NCBI GenBank assembly: GCA_024138015.1
Contig: JAMXBB010000011.1
Location: 70,355,308-70,419,307 of the forward strand
From: Lumnitzera littorea
Taxonomy: Eukaryota > Streptophyta > Magnoliopsida > Myrtales > Combretaceae
Length of the DNA stretch: 64,000 bases
Direction of reading: 5' to 3'
Part shown: piece by piece, positions 23,963 to 34,966 of the stretch
Position numbering within the stretch: position 1 is the stretch's first letter
Layout of the letters: each line of letters opens with the position of its first letter
The notes under the pieces: model-generated
Told to the model about the DNA's origin: nothing
Database searches by the model: none
What the model saw: the letters and a program-made list of their open reading frames with translations, nothing else
Program-made: the position numbers and the translations under genes

Positions 23963-25660
23963 CTAACTAGTGGAGGTCTCTCTGATGACAAGGGTGTGAT
24001 ACATAGGATCACTGGAGCTCTCCTTGAGGAATGGCTTGTGGAACTCAAATCCAATTGGTCCAAGAGATATTAGTGGTGAGAAGTATGGAAGAGAAGCATC
24101 GTTGTGAATCTCCACGTTAGGCTGTTTATGTCCTTGGCCCTTAACTCGACGACAACCACATGCCCCACGACACCTACCTTTTTGTAGCTCATCCAGTAGG
24201 GAGTCGTCTTCGTCGACATTTGGGCTTGGTGGAGTTGGGTTGCTTAGGTGGACCCTAATAATCCCTTGAATGAGGTCATCTACTCGATACTGCTTAGATA
24301 ATATGACCTCGTATGATATGTATGATACTCTATATATGAAGTCTACCTGCATTCTGAATGCAAAAGTTTGAGTTGCACATAAATTGTAAAATAAAAGTAT
24401 AAACAAAAAAGTAATTGTACAAACCATATACATCCAGGAAGCCCCAGACTGGCCGATATATTTACGGGTAACTTATTGGTACTAGGGGACATAGTCAGGA
24501 TGTATACCAGGCAGTGGTCTAACCTGAGCTATCCGGTTTCAGTGTTCCTCCCATTGTGCTATCCAAGCTACATGGTGGGTCGCCCAATTTATTTCCATCC
24601 TGCCCCTTAAGTTGATATTGTGCAGGTTACGTCCCGTATCAGGGTAAGATGGGATCTCCTACATCTTACCAAACTGTCGAGCTACATAGTCGGGATAGTG
24701 CATTTCTACGATGTGGAAGAATATAAGTGGTATACGCGTTAGTCATACATTACTCACATACCGACAATAAGCTAGTAATCTGGCAACATCATCATAGTCA
24801 TATAGAATCCAAACAACCTAAATTGATGATTAATAATGAGAATGAAAAAAGTAATAGTTACTCAATGAATAAGGAGAATGGTTTCAGAAAATACATACCT
24901 GCTCCAGACGTTGGCGATTAAATGCATGTCTATACTTTCCAACCACGTGCGTGGATAGCTCAGTTACATCAAAGTCCACCTCCCATCGATTCATAAGTAG
25001 TTGATCATTGACAGTTGTCGTAATTAAGCAACACAAGGGGGCGATGTATAGGAAATGTTCTTATGCCTACTCCTGCAAAATCATCAATAGACCACTAATC
25101 TCTCCCATGTTAGCCTTAGAATCTAGGCACAACTGGCGGTATAGCTATACTAAGCAAGTTACTCCCCACGCATATCGCCTAATTATAGCGAGGTCCAATA
25201 AGAGAGGGAGGAACATAAGGTATATGGCATTATTAGACTTGTTTGAGAACAGTATGCTCTTAATCAACTACATAATATATGCCTTTGTGAAGTGTTACAC
25301 TGTTTCCTCATCCGCATGACAAGGCAAATTGGTGAAGTTGTCCTTCAACCATGATAACTTCAATCTAGCACCTTTTAAGGCACTCTCTGGTAGGCGAATT
25401 CCTAATAGGCGTTGACATATTTTGGCCCATCCAATAGAAGCTGTTACTCCAATAACTGCATCGCCATCGGCTGGCAAACCTATGAGCAAAGATATATCAT
25501 GTAGCATCACCATCATCTTGCCAGTGTGGAAGTGAAACCTATGTATCTCCTCCTTTCATCACTCAACCAGAGCAGTAATCAAATGCTAATCCAACTATAT
25601 GAAGGGAACCTGGTGCGCACCAATGAAACCTGACTACTCTAGATACGGGATCATACGTTG
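23963..25660 (-). pseudogene. plant mobile domain (PMD) gene of the MULE, decayed
   Basis: Minus-strand frame with PMD hallmarks in order: IPYLE, SGFIGAHQVPF, HLITALVE, HRFHFHTGKMMVMLHDIS, LLIGLPADGDAVIGVT, ARLKLSWLKDNFTNLP, SNNAIYLMFLPLLLDL and YAWGVTCLVYLYRQL. PMDs occur in the host proteins MAIN/MAIL1 and in plant transposons; their biochemical role is unresolved. Stops fall where the family has Gln, Trp or Arg (LE-stop-SG, FI-stop-LD, LD-stop-H, VE-stop-stop-KEE). The tail (24433-23963) is an uninterrupted frame with an acidic stretch (VDEDDSLLDEL) and a basic Cys/Arg segment (GRCRGACGCRRVKGQGHK), like the basic tails of related proteins. It lies about 400 bp after the transposase on the same strand. 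Intron boundaries were not resolved, so the ends are approximate. Confidence 0.85.
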
Positions 25661-26059
25661 ATTTATTGGGATCTCCTGGCTATCTCGACGCCTAAATATC
25701 GTCTCATGTCTATGGCGCCTAAGTCAACAGTTTTCCTATAACCAAGGAACAGGAAATATTGTTACAATCAGTATAAGAAATGAAACAAATCGCAAATACG
25801 TTTTCCATTTACTATTCTTTACCTAACTACCCTACACCAGCTCAAATCTATGGGATGATTGCAAGTAAAGTAGTGACCTATCTACCAGTCTTGGATCCAT
25901 TTGCTCTTGCAAGTACAAAAGAAGAAAAAAAATATGTAAGCTTACTAGAAAACTCATATGATAAAAACAAAAAGTTAGAAAAAAAATAACTACTTCTTAA
26001 ATATACTACCATATATATAATCAATAAATATTATTACGAGTTTTTTTCACATTCAATAA

Positions 26060-28600
26060 GCAAACTACCAATGGATTTATTCGACGTTGGTTGTCTTCCT
26101 TACTATGGACATTTCTCTTATTATGTCCATCCCCACCGCATAATCCATAGGTGTAAGTTAACGGTCCCTAATGGATGTCCATCTTATTCTGGAATCGTTT
26201 CTCTTATGGCTTACTTGGGTTCTTTACCCTGTCTAATGTTGTTACGGGATGCTACATAGAAATGTCAAGATATGACAAACTAAACTTATCAGCATAAGGT
26301 ATGAAGGAGCACGTATATATACGTAGCTGATTTTGCATTGTGTATTAATACCCAATGTGTACAATACAGTACATGCTCATTTTTCCCATAACAGCTATAG
26401 CATGTAAGTACAAAATTTTGCATGTTTGCCACTTGTTGCAAGTATACCGTGCAATCTTAAGGGCGACTGTGTGGCTATTTTCTCCTTTTTGCCTATGCGC
26501 CGTTGGTTTGAGCGCTATTATAACCTCGAATGTCTATTCATTGTAGTAAAAAATCACGACCTAGTGACTACTAACAACTTTGCATCACTTGTTAAACTTT
26601 TTCTCTGCGAATTTGGTCAACACTTTGCCAATGCCCATTTGCTCCACTAACTCAATCCTATATTTATTGAAAAAGTCGTTGTAGTTGTAGAAAGTTTTTT
26701 TAAATAGTATCGTGACAGGCAAGTTTCTAACATCGTGCAAAACACTGTTATAACTTCCTACAATGTTGGTTGTCCCATGACTAAACCAAGCTTCGTCGTC
26801 ATACGCTAGCATCTACATTTTAGGATGAACCCTCTAAAGTAAGCTTTAGTATGGGGACTCATAGTCTTGGCCTTGTCATAGTAGGTGTGAAACTTTCGAG
26901 GTTGCAATTGATAAGTAGTCTTCTTTATCATCTTTTTGTAGTCTTTGTTCTTAACCCGAGTGTTGAAGTTACTAATGACGTGTCGAATACACCACCGCCA
27001 AGGCTAACCGCTTAGCCATACTGCATTCTCGCCCTGTACTGCAAATTGGATACTAGCATGACGATCTGAAATCAAACATATATCATTGTGATCTCTTATA
27101 ATGTGCGTAAGCATACATGTTATGAACCAACTCCAGTTATCGAAACATTCTTCATCAACTAGGGTGAAACTTAGTGGGATTATATGATTCTGACCATCAA
27201 CTCCTGTCGTAATCAACAGTTTATGTATATACTTCCTATACAGGAATGTTCAGTTGATCGTAACTGCAGGCTTACAATGTATAAACGCGTCAATGCATGG
27301 TCCAAATGCCCAAAAGACTCTATCGAAGAACATGTGGCCGGCAGTATCACTGTCTCATCATTTCTACTCTACCATAGTACTAGGATTAGCCTCTTGGATC
27401 ACATTTAGTAGATATGGGAACACCGCATACGATTCTTCCTACTTATTGTAAACCTGTTCAATTGCTTTGTGCTTCACTTCCCTAATTCTCTTCATGTTGA
27501 TAGTATAATTGTATTGCTTGCAAATAGTCACTTGTAAGTGTTTTACCTTAATGCATGGTGACTCTTAAACATCTTTAATTAGAAAAGTAGGATAGCATAT
27601 TTGAGTCCAATTTCGAGTAGTCCTAGCTAATTGCAGGATTAAGGTACGTTTATGGACCTACGAACCTGGTTATCACAAAGCATCTTATATGTTGCTTCTT
27701 ACAAGTTTGAAGTCTCTACCTACAACCCTTTTCCTAATCAACGCATCTAATAGACCATAACATCGGTTTGGACTCTTTCACAATGAAGTCATGGTGTTTC
27801 ATAACATGATGCAGCCTTATAGCTGTTTGTAGATGCTTTTTACTTTTGAACTGTATGCTCACCTTCAATTCATCGCTGAAGCTCCATTCACTGCCACTTA
27901 TACTATCATCAGCCACTAGTCTATCCCCTACACTTGACGTGTAGAAAGGTACAAGTTCTGACATCCCAACTGCATCCACATATGTTGATAACCCATGCCT
28001 CCAATAGTTTCGTCTACATGACCCTTGTGCTTCTTCTACTTCCTACAACTAACATTCACTCGAGCCAATGTCTACATTACAATTTGTATCATCAGAATCT
28101 TCATTAATGTAGGTGAATATCGGTTCATTTTCCACATCAATATCTCTATTTGACTTACTAGTGATCAAGACATTAGGTTCACTAGACATACGACTAGTAC
28201 TTGGTATATGTCTTAGTGGGACCGCTCGGGACTCGAATACTTTAATTTCAATTTACAGTCCAATATCATCGCTATGCTATCTAACAACATCTTCAACTGT
28301 GACTGGGGCTATCGATGGTGGGTTCACTTCATGGATTTCAATATATATTTCTGTAAAACCGCTAACTCCACTACGCCCTACTGAGGAAGCCATCAACTGG
28401 TGGACATCATAATCATCGTTGATAGGGATGACACAAAACATATCCTTGGTCCCGTCTACAAGGGGGCATTTATGAATCAGCTCAATCCAGTATGTTGTCA
28501 TGTCAATTTGAAACCAATTATATATCATTCCAACTACCTGGTCATACGTAGCCTTAAATGGAACTCTGACTATTATTCTCGAGCACCTGTCATATTGCAC
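26060..28600 (-). pseudogene. MULE transposase (MuDR/MURA type), decayed
   Basis: The gene would cut and join element ends. Read on the minus strand: an N-terminal segment at 28600-28277 (RIIVRVPFKATYDQVVGMIY); a MuDR N-terminal domain at about 27890-27560 (FKSKKHLQTAIRLHHVMKHH, then WSIRCVD); the MULE catalytic domain at about 27330-26980 (VFWAFGPCIDAF, TFLYRKYIHKLL, TTGVDGQNHIIPLSFTLV, then LISDRHASI); a later RNLPVTILFKKTFYNYNDFF; a SWIM-like WQTCKILYLHAIAV near 26400; and remains of a C-terminal zinc knuckle near 26130. The first catalytic Asp is changed to Asn and followed by a stop (27255-27250). The second Asp (27066-27064) remains. Many further TAG/TAA/TGA codons interrupt it. The true start is unresolved. 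Confidence 0.9.
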
Positions 28601-29145
28601 CTTATCCTCTCATTCCACAATATTTTACCAACATAATAAATTAACCTTATATTATCCATTGTATACCTGTTTACTACATCAGCTGCATAAACTTCAGCAT
28701 GCATGTGTACAAATACTACTTTATGCTAGTAGACGCTAATTTCTTTTCACAACTAACATTATGAAAGCTAATGAGTCTTATTGCACAAAATATCAAAATA
28801 TTAGTAAATAATAATATTTATATTATTTGTTATACCACTAATTTCTCTTCACAGCTAATATTATGGAAGCTAATGGGTATAATTAACAACCAATTGTCTG
28901 ATTACTTGCATTATGTAGGAAATTTTCCTATGGAATTACTAATTAAATAATCTTGTTAAGTCATCATTCAAAAAATTATATAATGATAATATCTATATTA
29001 TTGTTATGTTATTGCACTTTTTCGAAGTACACATACCACCAATAATTATTTTGAAGTAAAGTTTAAAAATCTCATCTAATGAATGTTAAGAATACTTCTT
29101 AGTAACATAATTATATATGCATTATAATTTACAATAATTAGTATA

Positions 29146-29625
29146 ATTTTTTTTAAATAACATATTATATACTTAATACAAATCAAAACAAGTATAAAAT
29201 TATCAGTATACAACAATCTACTATCATGTATCAAGTGATAATATTATTTCTTCGAAAAACATATATTTAAAACGAATCAAAATAAGTAAAAATCATACTT
29301 TTTCATAGTAAAGTTTAAAATAACATATTACATACAAACGTATAGACTTGTCTAAAAAATTATCAATAAATAATAATGTACCATCATATATCGAGTTATA
29401 ACACTATTTCTTCGAAAAAAAATATACTTAAAACGAATCAAAATGAGTAAAAATCATACATTTTCGTAATAAAGTTTAAAATAACATATTACATACAAAC
29501 ATACATACTTATCCCATAAATTATCAGTATACAATAATGTACATCATGTATTAAGTCATAACACTATTTCTTCAAAAAACATATATTTAAAATAAATCAA
29601 AACAAGTGAAAATCATATATTTTCC
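29146..29625. repeat. tandem repeat, 160-bp period, three copies
   Basis: The block ATTTCTTC(G/A)AAAAA..ATAT(T/C)TTAAAA begins at 29246, 29406 and 29566, exactly 160 bp apart. Each is followed by AGTAAAAATCATAC-like sequence and preceded by a TAACATATTA(C/T)ATAC block. The array sits in the upstream region of the MULE transposase just inside the right terminus. A weaker duplicated segment with CTAATTTCT(T/C)TTCACA lies at about 28736 and 28846. Confidence 0.85.
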
Positions 29626-29798
29626 TATTTTGATGTCTAGACAGAGAAAGTAATAATAGCGCACCGATTATCTCTCTATTTCCAAAAAACTTCTCACAAT
29701 ATAGATATACACTACGCAACTATTCTAATTCTATGATTAATTCGTAAAAAAAAGAGACCTAGATTGCTGATTTGGTTGAGGATTTTCTTAGATGGTTG

Positions 29799-29819
29799 AA
29801 GAGAGAGAGAGAGAGAGAG
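29799..29819. repeat. (GA)n microsatellite
   Basis: GA dinucleotides about 60 bp inside the right terminal repeat of the MULE. Read on the minus (transcribed) strand it is a CT run, as often seen in plant 5' leaders. Confidence 0.85.
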
Positions 29820-29880
29820 TTTTAGAAGAATCGATTGCATGAAAACGAGGAAGAAGAAGAGATGGAATGGTTTTATAGCT

Positions 29881-29990
29881 GTGGAAATCGCTTCTTGAAG
29901 AAACTATTTCAAATGTGGTATTTTAAGGATACTTTTTCCATATGCCATATTTTTGTAAATTTTTTTTTTTTTTTTTGCATTTTTTTCCCC
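29881..29990 (-). repeat. right terminal inverted repeat of the MULE
   Basis: On the minus strand it begins GGGGAAAAAAATGC and continues TTACAAAAATATGGCAT and TTTCTTCAAGAAGCGATTTCC, matching 23103-23219 apart from small indels and substitutions. Confidence 0.9.
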
Positions 29991-29999
29991 CATACCTAA
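29991..29999 (+). repeat. right target-site duplication of the Mutator element (CATACCTAA)
   Basis: Identical to 23094-23102. Confidence 0.93.
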
Positions 30000-31697
30000 G
30001 CATAGCTTATTTAGGTTGAAGTATTTTGACCCTCGCGTTGTCTTATTCATGCCCAAATTTGGACCAACTGTTAATAACGAGCCTTACGGTGCTTAGAAAG
30101 ATAAGATTTTTTGAATCGAAATTTTCTTATAGTAGTTTCTTTGATTAAAATTTGTGAGTATCGGGGAAAAACTGTTTACCAACTTTTCTAACTTTTTATT
30201 AAAGGTTAAATAACCTAACATATCTCTGTCATTATTTGTGATTGCCCCAAATTAATTAAAACGCCGCGCTATGTACAAATTTTGGTTTAAAGTATACATA
30301 ATGATGAAAATAATAAATTTATTCAAAGAATATCAGAATTGATATTAATAACATATGTTTACAATATATTATGTGACTATCGGATGATTTTCAATGAAAT
30401 AAGGTCTTTTAGAAAGAGTTGTTATCTTTCAAAACATAAGAATGAAATATCTTTTCATGGAAAGAAATGTGTTTTTTTTTTTATTTTAAATTTATATAAA
30501 AATTGCAATTATTCTAAAAAAAATATCACTTTTTGCAAAGAGTTGTATTATTTTATGTTGAATTATGTAAAAGTTGCAATTATTAAAAAAACACAGACTC
30601 TGAAATAATATATTAAATTAAATATCGGTTTTGTATCAAAGGTCTTTTTTCATATATATGTAAAACGCTGTGTTGTTTTGAACGGGCTATAACTCTTTAT
30701 ACTATAAAAAATACTACACCACATGTGAGTGTTGTCATATTTTGTGTTAAATCAGGCAGGACTGTAGCACATGTCGCAAGGCCCGCTTCTCCTCTGTGAC
30801 CACCATTTTTTGCATAAAGGATGTGTATCTTTGGATTCATGATTAAGATAAAATAAATCTTTTTAACAAAAAAGTCTTACCAACTACTAATGAAAAGTTA
30901 GAAAGGACAAAAGTTTTTAAAATTATATAGGATTTTTTTTTTCGGTAATACTAGCAATATAATGTTATCGTAATATCGGTAAAAGTAACATGCTATAAGT
31001 AATTAGCATGTTACCTTCTCTTTTTTCCTTTCCTATTTAATTAATTACTAAGGTTAGACTAATATATTGTTTAGGTAATATGTTAGTCTATCTTATTAGG
31101 ATCGACGTTATAGATTAAGTTTTACTAAATTAATTATTTAAGTTTGGCCAGTATTATGGTAATGTATTATTATTAACGTTATAGTAGAAACCCCTAATTA
31201 TGTATTATAATAGATTTTCATGAAGTTATTTTTGATAAGAACATTGATTAAACTATGTTTAATCCGTTGAAGAACAATATGGAACCGAAAACATTAATCC
31301 GTGTTAATTTACATATTTCATCGAGAGTTTTCCAATGGAAATGTTTTAAAGATTTAATCATATTTAGTACATTATAATTATACTTTAACTATCTAAATGC
31401 CCGTGTTATACATGGTTCACGATTTTATAAACAAAATATATTTATTGGTAAAATTATAAAGATATTTAAAAGAATATTAATTTTAATATGTTAATATAAA
31501 TTTTTTTTATGGTCTCATCTTTATTTTTAATGAGACTGATTTAACTCTTTATTTTACCTTTAATTTATATTCATTTAGATATAAACTTTTTAGTGGTTTA
31601 AATCTAAGGATATTAAATTAAAGGTAACATGAGAGGTTGGATTAGTCCCATTAAAATAGTAGATGAGCTAGTATAAGCTCCCATAGGTATTTATTCT
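30000..31697. other. intergenic, no gene seen
   Basis: AT-rich DNA with a chance 89-codon Lys/Tyr/Asn-rich frame (30339-30608). No domain, repeat match or RNA gene was recognised. It continues the pre-insertion sequence found left of 23094. Confidence 0.55.
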
Positions 31698-31705
31698 ATT
31701 ATAAT

Positions 31706-32924
31706 TATGTCTAGCAATTAGAAATATGATCTGCCATCTGAATGCGACACAATATGATTATAAATGAGTTTATGTATAAAAAAAATCAATACAAGACACA
31801 AATAAGTTAGACTCATTTATAAATCGATTCATTAAACATATGTCATGAATAAGTCTTGAGTTCGATCCATAAACTCGTTTAATTTTAAAATAATCAATAT
31901 TTTGAAAGTTAGAAGATTATTATTTTCTCATTTTTCATGAATATATGAAGAAAGATGACATATGTACAAGTCTAAATATTGACACCAGTAAATCAAGAGC
32001 TCAGGATTCTGTTAATGATGAATGGATAGAAGATTTACAAGTTACTTTACCTTTTACAAGTTTATATACTGGGTTTAAATTTATTTCATTATGATGCTTA
32101 TAATTTGTGCTTTATCTAGGAATTTTAATTTTTTAAAAGCATACAAAATCTTTGAGGTGTAAACAAATTTGAATTAAAGCTATATTTATACGAGGAGCTA
32201 CATATGATGGTTGTTGAATTAGGTACTTTGAGCTATTGAAACACTAATCAATCTCAATATCCTCAAGTTACAAAAATGGCATATGATATCTGAAAAATAA
32301 CGATATACACCATAGTTTTGAAACCAACATTTAGTATGTAGTTGGATTCTTGATCAACATAGAAGCTCATTACTATTAGAAACCATGGAAGCTCTTTTAT
32401 GTATAAACGATTGGGTTTACGGAGAATATAATAAACTACATTAGTTTTATAAATATTTCAACATTATTAATGCAATATATTTATATGTAGATTCTTTGAT
32501 TATATCTGTAGTGAGATTATTACTAATAGTAATATCCATTGAAACATGGTTTAACTTAATATTAAAATGTTATATATAGTCAATCAATCTTTAGATTCAC
32601 TATATTTAATTGAACTTTTATTGGTTCGTAATTTGATATAAAAGTGTTAAGATTATGTAATTTTTATTCATAAAATGTTACATTTATAATCATTGTTTTT
32701 TGAATGAATTTATAGCTATTTTATAGATTTAACTATAATTTTTTAATCCATAAATGAGTCTAATTAAGATAAAAATCATGTTTATTAAACAAGTTGAGTT
32801 ACGGGATTTAAGTTTTTATATATGATTAATAAATAAATCAGGTTACGAGTTAAGATTTTCAAAACATGAACTCGTTTAGATACAAACACAAGATATAGTG
32901 GGTTAACCTGAATTATCTACCTTA
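31706..32924 (+). mobile_element. hAT-like non-autonomous element, copy 2, with perfect 8-bp duplication
   Basis: 1219 bp, beginning TATGTCTAGCAATT and ending, on the minus strand, TAAGGTAGATAATT. It is flanked on both sides by ATTATAAT (31698-31705 and 32925-32932), the 8-bp duplication expected of hAT transposition. The interior is collinear with 11114-12922, with shared blocks such as CCAAATATTGA / CTAAATATTGA, GATGAATGGATA, TTTACAAGT, ATTATGATGCTTATAAT, GGAATTTTAAT and TTGAATTAAAGCTATATTT. There is no transposase frame, so movement would have needed another element. Confidence 0.88.
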
Positions 32925-33182
32925 ATTATAATACATAGAAGTTTTGAAACATATTTTTATTATTATACCTTTTATATTTTACTTTTTTTTTCTTTTGATG
33001 ATGCCTCTTTTGTGTCAACTTTTAGTACCTACCGCTTCAATAATATCGTATTTTTCTTTTAATGTTCCATTTCACATTAACTTTCGATGATTAATATTTT
33101 TGAAAAACGAAAGTTAACAACGGACTCCTATTTCATATTGAATGGCACCTTACCATTTGAGTGATCTCTTTTTACACTTACA

Positions 33183-34012
33183 GTATGTTCACTTAAGGGG
33201 AATGGAAAAACATTCCCTCTTTATTCCTTATGAAGTCCTTATTATCGCATTTAGTTAATCGAATGGAGATTCCATGAAATGCTTATTATGTGAATTCACT
33301 GAATACAGACTCCTCATCTCAATCTCTAAATTCCAATTCAGTACTTTTTGTCTTTTTCATTCCAACATTACCCCTAACTTAACCCTCTCTTCTTCTTCTT
33401 CTTTTTCGTTGACATAGGCACCACCATGCACAGATCGTCACACCACCACCATAGACCACTACACGACCATACACCACCACTATTGACTGCTACACCACAA
33501 CGCGCCACCACGATGACAATTCACTTTTTGCCACGATCACAGCTCTAAGCAACATACATGTACATCACCATGCGTACGTTAGATCAGCGTTTGAATTCCA
33601 AGCAACACACTCATAGAGAGAGAGTAAGAGATTAGGGAGTTTACAAATCTGGGAATGGAGGCAACCATATGAGCAGTTGAATCATGAATGCGAGTTAAAT
33701 CTACGTTTGTGTACTGTGTGGTTTCGAGTTTGAGAACGACGATGATGGAGAAAAGCAGGGAGCTTGAAGTTTTCTAAGAAAAAGATGAGGAAGAAGACCT
33801 GTTTTCCTTTCTTTTCTTGTGTACTATTTTCCTTGAGAAAAATTAAGTTTTCTAGAAAAAAGATGATGATGGTTTTAGTTCTTTTTTTGTGTACTATTTT
33901 TCTGGGAAAAAGTTGAGGTTTCTAGAAAAAAAATTGGGGAAGATGAAGGATGTTTTTCTTTCCTATTACATATCTATTCCTTGTATGTTCTTTTTCCTAA
34001 GTAAACAATGCC
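33183..34012. mobile_element. small PIF/Harbinger-like non-autonomous element
   Basis: The left end reads TATGTTCACTTAAGGGGAATGG, the style of PIF/Harbinger ends. On the right, TATGTTCTTTTTCCTAAGTAAACA is an imperfect inverted partner. Inside are a CACCAC-rich patch (33420-33540) and duplicated TTTCT(A/G)GAAAAAA segments near 33850-33930. There is no transposase. Another end-like GGCCTATTCTATTCCTCAAGAATGG follows at 34026, so the exact right edge is uncertain. Confidence 0.5.
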
Positions 34013-34966
34013 ACACACTTGTTATAGGCCTATTCTATTCCTCAAGAATGGTGATTCCATTACACATCAATTTCATACGGTGAAGTAAACAGGTAATTTT
34101 TGTGGCGATCAAGTAACATCGATTCTTCTTTTTTGGTTTTGTTGTTTTCCATAATGATAAGTTATATCGATTATAAGGAATAGATACCTCGGCTCAATCA
34201 TTGATTTTATTTGATCTAATTAGTAATTGTTCAAATCTTTTTATTTCAGTCACTCTTATAAAATGAAGAATACCTAAAAGATCATAAATTTATCTTCTCT
34301 TAATAACCTTAAATTTTTTATATTACACAACTGAATTTTGTTGCGCAATATATGATGTTGCCATTCATATCAATCACTCGACCCTGCGGCATATTTTCAC
34401 CAACCACTACTGAATGATTATCCAACTGATAACTACCAACCAACCTGAAATGAGATAATACCAAATTGCCTAGGAGCCAGCGAAGTTATTACTTTCCTTT
34501 GAATGACCGTTTCTTTGCAATAATAAGCCATCTCTATTCTCCCATAATAAGTCATCTTCACTTTGAACTATAATATCCGCACTAAGATTGAAAGTATTGA
34601 TTATCCTTTGAATCATCAATATTTTTAAACCGTTACTATTAAAGTGCAAAGATTTCAGGAATTACAAGTATTTTTCATTTACCACAAATCAAGTTTCTCT
34701 TACCAACTCTGCTTTTATAATCACCTGAAACCTAATAGCTCAAATAATTTATTCACGTGATAGAAGTCCTAAAATCCTCAGCATTTTTTTTTTTTCTTGT
34801 TTATCAGAAAAGGGGCTACAATAAGACAACATACAGACTAAGAAGGTACATAAGTTTTTCAATTTCAAGTGTAGTTATCACATTCTTCTACATTGCTATG
34901 ATCAAGAGAGCGAAATTATGCTAATAGAGACCCTTTCAGAGCAACTGAAATCTTAAAAGCCATTTA
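34013..34966. other. intergenic, no gene seen
   Basis: Apart from the Harbinger-end-like sequence at 34026-34055, no repeat, frame or motif was recognised. It separates two Harbinger-related insertions. Confidence 0.5.

Larger units (their letters stand above)
23103..29990 (-). mobile_element. complete Mutator-like element (MULE) carrying transposase and PMD genes
   Basis: 6888 bp bounded by inverted terminal repeats (23103-23219 and 29881-29990) that both start GGGGAAAA, and flanked by a perfect 9-bp duplication CATACCTAA. On the minus strand it carries first a MULE transposase (28600-26060), then a plant mobile domain gene (25660-23963). About 1.2 kb of non-coding DNA with 160-bp tandem repeats precedes the transposase. 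Both genes are broken by stops, so the element cannot move by itself. The intact duplication shows that the ends are original and that the PMD gene was inside the transposed unit. Confidence 0.93.

Noticed and set aside
25008..28636. Several plus-strand frames of 60-103 codons inside the MULE
   Set aside because: They lie opposite the minus-strand transposase and PMD frames, which show clear domain matches, so they are antisense shadows.
29146..29625. Regularly spaced repeats as a CRISPR array
   Set aside because: Long 160-bp units without short repeat/unique spacer structure, in a plant transposon; it is an ordinary tandem repeat.
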